Positions 1 through 6,391 of a stretch of 64,000 bases of DNA are shown here, piece by piece. Within the stretch, counting starts at the first letter, position 1, and each line of letters starts with the position of its first letter. This DNA is from CAMLJR01 sp964500675 (GTDB lineage: Bacteria; Pseudomonadota; Gammaproteobacteria; Pseudomonadales; CAMLJR01). The translations under genes and the position numbers were made by a program. The stretch covers positions 248,001-312,000 of the forward strand of contig CAZCNY010000003.1 in assembly GCA_964500675.1 (NCBI GenBank), given 5' to 3'. Under the pieces are notes generated by a model that was not told the DNA's origin, did no database searches, and saw only the letters and a list, made by a program, of their open reading frames with translations.

Positions 1-1170
1 CTCAATTTGAGCCTCGCGCCGAGCGATGCGGGTTCGGCACTGCCGTTCACGCTGACGCCAACGCTGCGCGACACCACCTTGTTGTCGAGCCGCGAACCGC
101 TGGTTTACGGCAGTGGCGATGGTCTCGGTTATCGCATCGATGGCGTAACGCCGCTCGGCTCCGGCGCGCCCGCGCTCAACGCCATAAACCATACACACTA
201 CTTCACGGGCCGCTCGGATAATTTCGATCCGTCGCAGCCGTCGACGAATCCGCTCAATGCGCGTCTCGATCCCGAAAGTCTCCGCGTGTCTCCGGATGGC
301 CGCCGCGTCTATGTGTCCGATGAATACGGTCCTTACGTCTATGAATTCGACCGCGTCAGCGGTCAGCGTCTGCGCGCCTTCGCGCTGCCGGCCAATCTCG
401 CGATCGCGACGTTGAGCGCGCAGAAAGGTGTCGAGATTGCCAGCAATACGGTAGGTCGCGTTACTAACAAGGGCATGGAAGGTCTCGCGATTACTCCCGA
501 TGGCCGTATGCTTGTCGGCATCATGCAGGCCAATCTCGAACAGGATAAGAAAAAGAGTTTGCGCCTCGTTACGATCGATACGCGCACGGGCGCCAGCCAT
601 GAATACGCCTACAAGCTGACCGACGGTTCGGGCGTGAGCGACATTGTCGCGGTCAATGATCATCAGTTTCTGGTCGATGAGCGCGATGGCAATGGTCTGG
701 CGGATACACCGCTGCTAACTGATACCGCGTCCGCAGCCAAGGTGAAAAAATTGTATTTAATCGATCTCGATGGCGCCCAGGATGTCACCGATTTGAGCGG
801 CGATCTTTCCGCCTACGCAGTTAGCAAGAGCGCGACGCCATTTCTCGATGTCGTCGCCACACTCACTGCAACGGGTATCAACAGCTATTTGATTCCGTCG
901 AAAATCGAAGGCATCGCGTTCGGGCAGGATATCGTTATCAACGGCGTTACCAAGCACACCTTGTTTATCGCCAACGACAATGATTTCCTGGCGACGATCG
1001 CGGATCCGCTGAAATTGCCGGGTGATCCGAGTCGCGGCATGGTGGCGAACCCGAATCAATTTTATGTATTCGCGTTCGACGACAGCGATTTGCCGGGTTA
1101 TGTTCCGCAGAAAATCCGCGAACTTAAAGATGACGGTGGCTGCGGTTGGCACGGCAAATTCGATTTTTAA
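1..1170 (+). CDS. Phytase-like esterase domain protein, 5' end outside window
   Basis: The frame is open from base 1, so the N-terminus lies upstream of the window; about 389 residues are visible. Repeats such as SPDGRRVYVSDEYGPY and NKGMEGLAITPDGR, and the later KIEGIAFG, are the signature of the esterase-like-activity-of-phytase family (PF13449), a beta-propeller domain usually found in secreted or periplasmic proteins. Substrate cannot be told from sequence; phosphoesterase activity is a family-level expectation only. The gene ends 75 bases before a strong rho-independent terminator, so it is the last gene of its transcript. Family assignment is good; function is uncertain. Confidence 0.8.
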   Translation, partial: LNLSLAPSDAGSALPFTLTPTLRDTTLLSSREPLVYGSGDGLGYRIDGVTPLGSGAPALNAINHTHYFTGRSDNFDPSQPSTNPLNARLDPESLRVSPDGRRVYVSDEYGPYVYEFDRVSGQRLRAFALPANLAIATLSAQKGVEIASNTVGRVTNKGMEGLAITPDGRMLVGIMQANLEQDKKKSLRLVTIDTRTGASHEYAYKLTDGSGVSDIVAVNDHQFLVDERDGNGLADTPLLTDTASAAKVKKLYLIDLDGAQDVTDLSGDLSAYAVSKSATPFLDVVATLTATGINSYLIPSKIEGIAFGQDIVINGVTKHTLFIANDNDFLATIADPLKLPGDPSRGMVANPNQFYVFAFDDSDLPGYVPQKIRELKDDGGCGWHGKFDF

Positions 1171-1244
1171 AATCAGCGTATTACTTTTTAAAACCGACGC
1201 ACTATCAAGGGTGTAGCGCACCGCGCCAGACCCTGTTTCGCGAC

Positions 1245-1278
1245 ACGGCAGCGTCAATACATACCGCTGCCGTTTTTT
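1245..1278 (+). terminator. Rho-independent terminator after the phytase-like gene
   Basis: A 9-bp perfect stem (ACGGCAGCG at 1245-1253 and CGCTGCCGT at 1265-1273) encloses an 11-base loop and runs into six T residues (1273-1278). It separates the upstream gene from the old prfC promoter region. Confidence 0.85.
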
Positions 1279-1427
1279 GTTTTCCGCATATCTCTCTTGC
1301 GCATCGCTCCCTGCTGTGTGGCGGTTTCGAGTATCATTACGCGCTTTTTCCGGCCTGCGGTCCAGCTATGTATGTCTCGATACTTCGGGAGCATTTGCGC
1401 AGCGCGGGCAACGATAGAGATGTGACT

Positions 1428-1508
1428 ATGGCCGATAGCAAATTGCTGGATGAAGTGAAAGCGCGACGCACGTTCGCTATCATCTCCCACCCCGACATTA
1501 TCCTCTGA
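1428..1508 (+). pseudogene. prfC: Orphaned original 5' end of prfC
   Basis: A 26-codon frame starts at ATG 1428 and reads MADSKLLDEVKARRTFAII followed by SHPD, then stops at 1506-1508. Residues 13-23 are identical to the N-terminus of release factor 3 encoded at 3054 (RRTFAIISHPD). The sequence departs from prfC immediately after the CACCCCGA block at 1488-1495. Its GC-rich codons match the body of prfC downstream of 3121, so this is the host's native 5' end, cut off by an insertion. It may still be transcribed and make a short useless peptide. Confidence 0.9.
1479..1495 (+). other. attL-like core site in prfC remnant
   Basis: ATCATCTCCCACCCCGA. It matches 3105-3121 at 14 of 17 positions, with the last eight bases (CACCCCGA) identical. 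Homology to prfC stops here. Confidence 0.8.
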
Positions 1509-1590
1509 GTCATGTGTAGCCAACCCAAGACATATTCCCAATTAATCTTTTGTTTTTATTGAAAAATAATTCCTCCGCCGCGACAATCTG

Positions 1591-1616
1591 AGTCAAGCCA
1601 AGACAAGCCGAGACAG
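1591..1616 (+). repeat. Tandem decamer repeats near attL
   Basis: AGTCAAGCCA (1591-1600) and AGACAAGCCG (1601-1610) are followed by a truncated copy AGACAGC. They lie about 95 bp inside attL and 80 bp upstream of the first integrase remnant, the usual place for integrase arm-type binding sites. The function is inferred. Confidence 0.5.
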
Positions 1617-1623
1617 CAAAAAC

Positions 1624-1681
1624 GTGTACACATCCGTGTACATAAAACGGCAATTTGGCGCTTCCGAAATATCGTGTACAC
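1624..1681 (+). repeat. GTGTACAY octamers, left end of element
   Basis: GTGTACAC at 1624-1631 and GTGTACAT at 1636-1643 start 12 bp apart; a third copy GTGTACAC lies at 1674-1681, just before the integrase remnant. The same pair with the same 12-bp period occurs at 3017-3036 near the right end. GTGTACAC is its own reverse complement. Candidates are integrase or excisionase arm sites, or a repressor operator. Confidence 0.7.
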
Positions 1682-1694
1682 AGCCGGGGAGTTT

Positions 1695-1904
1695 ATGGCG
1701 ATTTCAGATGCGTGGTTGAAGGCCAACCACGGAAAGACACGCGCATCACGCGAAGAGAGAATGGACCGTGATGGTTTTGGTATTCGCATTACGCCTGCTG
1801 GAAAAATAATTTTTCAGATGCGTTATCGCTACAACAGCAAAAATCCAAAGCGTCTTGATGTTGGCTCCTATCCTTTAATGTCTTTAAAAGAGGCGCGTGT
1901 ATCC
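1695..1904 (+). pseudogene. Truncated P4-type tyrosine integrase (DUF4102 N-terminus)
   Basis: The likely start is ATG 1695, preceded by GGGGAG. About 70 residues are visible: the arm-binding DUF4102 domain of P4-family integrases, with the typical DRDGFGIRITPAGKIIFQ and RLDVGSYPLMSLKEAR stretches. Core-binding and catalytic domains (the R-H-R-Y residues) are absent. The frame then runs without a stop into the next small gene, which has its own ribosome binding site, so a deletion has joined the two. This integrase lies next to attL, which is normal for an island integrase. It cannot be active. Confidence 0.85.
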
Positions 1905-1940
1905 GCATTTTTTTTGTGCGGGAGGAAAGTGATATTAACG

Positions 1941-2183
1941 ATGCAGATACATATTTCGGGGTCGATGACAATTAAGCAGCTCAAGCAGACTTTATTTGAG
2001 AAATTGAACGAAGTGCACGACGAATATGCAGTAGGCCATGTGAAAGGTGCGACGCTGTATTTTCACCCCACCGACGAAATTGGCCAAGAAGTAATTTTGA
2101 TGAAGGCAGGTCGGCGCGTGAATAAAATTCTCACGAACGGCCCTTACAAATGCGCTGCGGACGAATACTCCATGGGGGGCTAA
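1941..2183 (+). CDS. Small element protein of unknown function
   Basis: 80 residues from ATG 1941, preceded by a good ribosome binding site (GGAGGAAAG at 1921-1929). It is in frame with the integrase remnant upstream, but the binding site and internal methionine argue for independent translation. The protein reads MQIHISGSMTIKQLKQ and continues with an alpha/beta pattern; no catalytic motif or known domain is recognised. The next gene starts 6 bases after its stop and the two are probably co-transcribed. It may be an accessory factor of the neighbouring recombinase, since it stands between two integrase fragments; this is inference. Confidence 0.5.
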   Translation: MQIHISGSMTIKQLKQTLFEKLNEVHDEYAVGHVKGATLYFHPTDEIGQEVILMKAGRRVNKILTNGPYKCAADEYSMGG

Positions 2184-2189
2184 TTAATT

Positions 2190-2462
2190 ATGAAGATACC
2201 TAATTATATTGGACTGGAAGAAGCGAGAACAACGCTCGCAGAAATTGGTGTTCACCTCTCACAGAGGCAAATCAAACGAGCAGCAGAACCCGATGCTAAC
2301 GGAAAAAGAAAGCTCCCGTTTTTTGTTGATCCCATTGAAGGAAAACTGAAAATCGAAAAGGGCGTTCTCCTCGAAATCTATACGCGCTGCCAAGTGCATG
2401 CCGAAAATAATGCACATATAAACCCGGCCAATATTCGAGAAGTGTTTGACCCCAGAAGGTAG
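2190..2462 (+). CDS. Small element protein, possibly excisionase-like
   Basis: 90 residues from ATG 2190 with a G-rich ribosome binding site (2173-2178). The N-terminus (IGLEEARTTLAEIGVHLSQR then QIKRAAE) reads like a helix-turn-helix with a recognition helix, followed by PFFVDPIEGKLKIEKG, a beta-wing-like segment. That layout fits a small winged-helix DNA-binding protein such as an excisionase or element regulator. It lies 17 bp before the second integrase fragment, as such partner genes usually do. I do not recognise a named family, so the role is inferred from shape and position. Confidence 0.5.
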   Translation: MKIPNYIGLEEARTTLAEIGVHLSQRQIKRAAEPDANGKRKLPFFVDPIEGKLKIEKGVLLEIYTRCQVHAENNAHINPANIREVFDPRR

Positions 2463-2479
2463 CTGCGATATGGGGAATC

Positions 2480-2926
2480 ATGTCGGATATCAGGAAAAGA
2501 AAAGGCACTAAAGGCACGACCTATCAGGTACGTTACGCCAACCCGCATACAAAAGCGGGCTATTCCTACAAGTCATTCAGCACCCTTGCACAAGCGAAAG
2601 CGTTCAGTGAAGACGGCAGCACTCGCAAGACAGCGCGTGAGCACGGCTCAATCGTATCTGTCGAAGACGCAATACAGCGCTGGTTAGATACTTGCGAAAA
2701 AGAAGGGCGCAGCGGCAAAGACCCGGTTTCAAAGGCTACTTTTGCAGTGTACGAGACACGCGCGGATATTATGCGCGCCTATACCCTTTTTTTACATGCG
2801 CTCAAGAAACATATTGGATATGATCTTCAAAAAATGAACGAACGCCGGGCGCAGTACCTTGCGGCACTTCGCGCTGCGGACGCAGGAGGTTACGCTCCGT
2901 TACTGGCTTTTACGGGCGCGGAGTAG
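2480..2926 (+). pseudogene. Integrase N-terminus fused in frame to Fic-family C-terminus
   Basis: One 148-codon frame. Residues 1-101 (start MSDIRKRKGTKGTTYQVRYA) are the beta-strand arm-binding domain and the beginning of the core-binding domain of a tyrosine recombinase, with SVEDAIQRWLDTCEKEGRSG typical of SAM-like N-terminal domains. From about residue 102 (near base 2780) the sequence changes to one ending RRAQYLAALRAADAGGYAPL, which resembles the C-terminus of Fic-family proteins of the 'mobile mystery protein B' type. The recombinase lacks its catalytic domain and the Fic part lacks the HPFxxGNGR motif. This is best read as a deletion junction between the two ends of a former island. 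Confidence 0.75.
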
Positions 2927-3053
2927 AGGTTTTCGCATTAAGAGCTGACGCGGATTCAGGTATCATTGCGGCCCTTTCACCGGGACACTTCATTGGCCCG
3001 GGGTACTTTGCAATTTGTGTACATATGCGTGTACACATGTCGGGTAGCTTTCA
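2927..3053 (+). promoter_or_regulatory. Element-supplied upstream region of prfC
   Basis: This stretch now drives prfC. It carries GGTATCATTGCG near 2959-2970, which resembles AGTATCATTACG at 1330-1341 in the native prfC upstream region; TATCAT is a plausible -10 in both. It also has the paired octamers at 3017-3036, 18 bp before the start codon. No convincing -35 was found. Inferred: the upstream region was acquired together with the 5' codons from another host's prfC. Confidence 0.5.
3017..3036 (+). repeat. GTGTACAY octamers, right end of element
   Basis: GTGTACAT (3017-3024) and GTGTACAC (3029-3036), starts 12 bp apart, mirror the pair at 1624-1643 with the order of the two variants swapped. 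They lie immediately upstream of the prfC start at 3054, so a protein bound here could also affect prfC expression. Confidence 0.7.
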
Positions 3054-4658
3054 ATGTCAGACCAGAATTTAATTAATGAAATCAATAGCAGAAGAACTTT
3101 TGCTATTATATCGCACCCCGATGCCGGTAAAACCACGATCACCGAGAAGTTGTTGTTATTCGGGAATCTGATTCAGATCGCAGGCACGGTGAAGGGCAAG
3201 AAATCCGATCGCCACGCGACCTCCGATTGGATGGCGATGGAGCAGGAGCGGGGAATTTCGGTGACCTCTTCCGTGATGCAATTTCCGTATCGCGAGCGCA
3301 TCGTCAATCTGCTCGATACGCCCGGTCACGAAGATTTCTCGGAAGATACTTATCGCACGCTCACTGCAGTTGATTCGGCGCTGATGATTATCGACGGCGC
3401 CAAAGGCGTTGAAGAGCGCACGATTAAATTAATGAATGTGTGTCGTCTGCGCGATACGCCGATTTTAAGTTTCATCAACAAACTCGACCGCGATATTCGC
3501 GACCCGATCGAATTGCTCGATGAAATCGAAAGCGTATTGAAAATTGCCGCAGCGCCGATCAATTGGCCGATCAGCTCGGGTCCGGATTTTCGCGGCGTGT
3601 ACAACCTTTACACCGACACGATTCACGTGTTCGTGAGAGGTCAGGGCCATACGATTCCCGACGATATTCAAATCAAAGGACTCGACAGCGTAGAAGCGCG
3701 GCAACTGCTCGGCGACGAAGTCGATAGTTTTGCCGAGCAGATCGAGCTCGTGCGCGGTGCGAGCCACGAGTTCAACCTCGAAAGCTATTTGGCCGGAAAA
3801 TTAACGCCGGTATTTTTCGGCACTGCGCTCGGCAATTTCGGCGTGCGCGAAATGCTTGATGGTTTTGTCGAGTGGGCGCCCGCGCCATTGCCGCGCTTTG
3901 CTGACCTTACTGGAAAAGGCGAAAGTCGTGAAGTCGCGCCGACCGAAACCAAGTTTTCGGGTTTTGTGTTTAAAATCCAGGCCAATATGGACCCGAAACA
4001 TCGCGACCGCATTGCATTTCTGCGCATCTGTTCTGGCACATACACCAAAGGTTTGAAAATGCGCCATGTGCGCATCGGCAAAGAGGTAAAAATTGCCGAT
4101 GCGGTGACGTTCAAGGCGGGCGAGCGCGAAATGGTCGAGGAGGCGTTCAGCGGCGACATCATCGGTCTGCACAATCACGGTACGATACAAATAGGCGATA
4201 CGTTCACGGAAGGCGAGGAATTAAAATTCACGGGCGTGCCGCATTTCGCGCCGGAAATGTTCCGCCTGATTCGGTTAAAGGATCCGATGAAATCAAAGCA
4301 GCTGCAAACGGGCTTGAAGCAGTTATCGGAAGAGGGTTCGACGCAGGTATTCATGCCGTTGCGCAATAACGATCTTGTCGTCGGCGCGGTCGGTATGTTG
4401 CAGTTCGAAGTTGTCTCGTATCGCTTGAAAGATGAATACAAAGTCGATGCGTTTTACGACACCGTGAATGTTTATACCGCGCGCTGGATCGAATGCAGCG
4501 ATGCGAAAAAATTGGAAGAATTCAGGCAGAAGGCTTACGAAAACCTCGCGCTCGATGGCGGTGGTCATCTTACCTATCTCGCGCCGACGCGCGTGAATCT
4601 GGCGCTGATGGAAGAGCGCTGGCCGGAAATTCAATTCCGAGCCACGCGCGAGCACTAG
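3054..4658 (+). CDS. prfC: Peptide chain release factor 3 (hybrid 5' end)
   Basis: 534 residues, the full family length. This cytoplasmic translational GTPase removes RF1/RF2 from the ribosome after termination. The G1 loop SHPDAGKTT is at residues 20-28, the switch region DTPGHEDF follows, and NKLDRD is the G4 motif; the protein ends QFRATREH as in other RF3s. The first 22 codons come from the inserted element and differ in base use from the rest, yet they preserve RRTFAIISHPD, so the protein should work. The native start is stranded at 1428. The downstream gene is convergent; no terminator was seen in the 20-bp gap. Confidence 0.97.
   Translation: MSDQNLINEINSRRTFAIISHPDAGKTTITEKLLLFGNLIQIAGTVKGKKSDRHATSDWMAMEQERGISVTSSVMQFPYRERIVNLLDTPGHEDFSEDTYRTLTAVDSALMIIDGAKGVEERTIKLMNVCRLRDTPILSFINKLDRDIRDPIELLDEIESVLKIAAAPINWPISSGPDFRGVYNLYTDTIHVFVRGQGHTIPDDIQIKGLDSVEARQLLGDEVDSFAEQIELVRGASHEFNLESYLAGKLTPVFFGTALGNFGVREMLDGFVEWAPAPLPRFADLTGKGESREVAPTETKFSGFVFKIQANMDPKHRDRIAFLRICSGTYTKGLKMRHVRIGKEVKIADAVTFKAGEREMVEEAFSGDIIGLHNHGTIQIGDTFTEGEELKFTGVPHFAPEMFRLIRLKDPMKSKQLQTGLKQLSEEGSTQVFMPLRNNDLVVGAVGMLQFEVVSYRLKDEYKVDAFYDTVNVYTARWIECSDAKKLEEFRQKAYENLALDGGGHLTYLAPTRVNLALMEERWPEIQFRATREH
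3105..3121 (+). other. attR-like core site inside prfC
   Basis: ATTATATCGCACCCCGA. Codon usage changes here: bases 3054-3121 are AT-rich (AGAAGAACTTTTGCT), while the sequence after 3121 is GC-rich like the rest of the gene. The crossover therefore fell within this block. Confidence 0.8.
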
Positions 4659-4678
4659 TGCTTTGAGGACGGTGCGGG

Positions 4679-5371
4679 CTAGACGAAACGTCGCGCCGCG
4701 ATGAGGCCGCAGGCACCGATAAATAACAGAGCCAAGGCGCTCGGTTCCGGCACGCTAGCCGCGGGTTTCGTATCGTCCTGCGCATCGCTTTGCGGCGTGT
4801 GATTGGACTCGTCTTGAGTGCGGTGTTGTGGTCCGGGCACGGGCGGATTGTGCTCATCGGATGGCTGCGAGCCGGATTGCCCATTCGGTCCGCTGGCTTG
4901 TGCATGATCGGCGTGATCCTGCGGCGTGCTGGAGGATGGCGATCCGCCGGTGCCAGTACCGCCAGCGAAACCTGCGCCCAGCGCGCCGAAAATACGGGTA
5001 TCGGAGTCGCTGCCAGATGCGCTGCGGCCATCGTTCTCGTTCACGGCGAAAGTTGTACGCCCGTCGAAATTGTCATGTTTGGGCTCGGCGCGGGGTTCGG
5101 TCGGCGCAACCTGTTGTTCGGGTTGTGCCGATTGCGGTGCGGTTGGCTGTGCGGGAAAGGTTTTCTGGTATCGCGGTGGTTGCGGTTGCGGTCGCAGGGC
5201 ATTCGAGTTGCGTTTAGGCTCATCGGCGCTGGCAATTGTGTTGCTCGCAGCATGAGTTAACGTTGGGGCCGGGTTGGCGCCGGCGTGGAAGATCGGCGCG
5301 AAGGCTAGGTTGGCGAGGATGACAAAAATACCGCTCCCCACGGTTTTAACGGCGAGTTTGCGCTGATTCAT
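4679..5371 (-). CDS. PEP-CTERM sorting-domain protein
   Basis: 230 residues from ATG 5371, preceded by AGGGACC. The N-terminus has a hydrophobic signal segment (KTVGSGIFVILANLAFAPIF). The middle is low-complexity and rich in Pro, Gln, Ser, Asp and His, without any recognisable fold. The C-terminus is a classic tripartite sorting signal: VPEPSALAL, a hydrophobic helix, and the basic end ARRFV. Known: such proteins are processed by an exosortase and are tied to exopolysaccharide or biofilm matrix. No exosortase lies in this window. A CRP-like site lies about 105-125 bp upstream of its start. Confidence 0.85.
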   Translation of the reverse strand: MNQRKLAVKTVGSGIFVILANLAFAPIFHAGANPAPTLTHAASNTIASADEPKRNSNALRPQPQPPRYQKTFPAQPTAPQSAQPEQQVAPTEPRAEPKHDNFDGRTTFAVNENDGRSASGSDSDTRIFGALGAGFAGGTGTGGSPSSSTPQDHADHAQASGPNGQSGSQPSDEHNPPVPGPQHRTQDESNHTPQSDAQDDTKPAASVPEPSALALLFIGACGLIAARRFV

Positions 5372-5474
5372 ATAGGTCCCTACGACATAACCACGACATA
5401 CGATCTGGTTTTCTAATATTCAGGAATTGGGCCACAAGAGCTTTCTCCTTCAATAACAATTGATTAGGATGCTG

Positions 5475-5494
5475 TGTGTGAATTGCATCACACA
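5475..5494. promoter_or_regulatory. CRP/Vfr-type operator
   Basis: TGTGTGA-ATTGCA-TCACACA is a perfect inverted repeat with 7-bp arms and a 6-bp spacer. Its core TGTGA-N6-TCACA equals the CRP consensus. It lies in the 180-bp divergent region, centred about 113 bp before the PEP-CTERM start and 67 bp before rsuA. The identity of the binding protein is inferred. Confidence 0.7.
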
Positions 5495-5551
5495 TGGCTG
5501 ACAAAAATTTCGACGCCGCGAGTCAAGCGGCCTCACCGGTAAAGAATTGTC

Positions 5552-6259
5552 ATGCGTTTGGATAAATTTATTGCCAGCGTCACCGATTTATCGCGGAGCG
5601 ATGCCAAGCGCGCAATTAAATCAGGTGTCGTGCGGGTAGAAGGTATTGTCGCCGACGATCCGCAGCACGAAGTCACCCCGATCACGTGTGTCGAGCTTGA
5701 GGGGCGCACGTTACGCGCGGCGGTCAACCGCTATTTCATGTTGCACAAGCCGATCGGCTTTGTCTGTGCGGCGAAAGATCGCCAGCATCGCACTGTGCTT
5801 GAATTGCTCGATGAGGATAATGTCGAGCTGTTGCACATCGCCGGTCGTCTCGATATCGATACCACGGGGCTGGTATTGTTGACCGATGATGGTCGGTGGT
5901 CGCATCGCATCACTTCGCCCAAATCCGATTGCGAGAAAACCTATTGGCTGCAAACCGCCGAGCCAATTCCTGCAACAGCGGTCGAGCAATTTGCGCGGGG
6001 ATTGTTCTTGCATGAAAAAAAAACGCATAGCGAAAAACAGCGGCTGCTGCCCGCACGTTTGGAAATCATCGATGATTGCACCGCGCACCTGACTATTCGC
6101 GAAGGCAAATACCATCAGGTCAAACGCATGTTCGGCGCGATTGGCGGCGCGGTGGTGAAGTTGCATCGCGAGCGGATCGGCGCGGTGACGCTCGATCCGC
6201 AATTGGCACCGGGCGAGTATCGCGAACTCCGCTCCGACGAAATCGCCGCCTTCGATTAA
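5552..6259 (+). CDS. rsuA: 16S rRNA pseudouridine-516 synthase
   Basis: 235 residues. It isomerises uridine 516 of 16S rRNA to pseudouridine during small-subunit assembly. The N-terminal S4 RNA-binding domain begins MRLDKFIASVTDLSRS (residues 1-60). The catalytic domain carries GRLDIDTTGL with the catalytic Asp at about residue 101, then WSHRITSP and the family's EGKYHQVKRMFGA. Length and motifs match E. coli RsuA closely. It is monocistronic here: the PEP-CTERM gene is divergent and a hemerythrin-like gene follows after 130 bp. The end of the gene is followed by an inverted repeat CTTAAG-AAAAT-CTTAAG. Confidence 0.95.
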   Translation: MRLDKFIASVTDLSRSDAKRAIKSGVVRVEGIVADDPQHEVTPITCVELEGRTLRAAVNRYFMLHKPIGFVCAAKDRQHRTVLELLDEDNVELLHIAGRLDIDTTGLVLLTDDGRWSHRITSPKSDCEKTYWLQTAEPIPATAVEQFARGLFLHEKKTHSEKQRLLPARLEIIDDCTAHLTIREGKYHQVKRMFGAIGGAVVKLHRERIGAVTLDPQLAPGEYRELRSDEIAAFD

Positions 6260-6391
6260 AAGCGATCGCTTAAGAAAATCTTAAGATTGTTTGAATGTTC
6301 TTTTAGCAATCGTCAAGCCTCATTCTCCTTACACTGTGCGTCATGATCCGCTGTAATGGATCGGTAAATGACTACTGATGAAGGAGCCGAC

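Larger units (their letters stand above)
1479..3121 (+). mobile_element. Decayed integrative element inserted in the 5' end of prfC
   Basis: The segment is bounded by two copies of a 17-bp sequence (1479-1495 and 3105-3121, 14 of 17 identical) that lies in the codons for IISHPD of release factor 3. Between them the DNA is more AT-rich than the flanks and holds fragments of two different tyrosine integrases, two small reading frames and a Fic-like C-terminal fragment. Known: SXT/R391-type integrative conjugative elements also recombine into the 5' end of prfC and supply a new start for it. Inferred: a much larger island of that lifestyle was lost by internal deletion, leaving 1.6 kb. Neither integrase is complete, so self-excision is unlikely. 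Confidence 0.85.

Noticed and set aside
6269..6290. CTTAAG-AAAAT-CTTAAG after rsuA as a terminator
   Set aside because: AT-only 6-bp stem is too weak and has no T-run; noted only as an inverted repeat.
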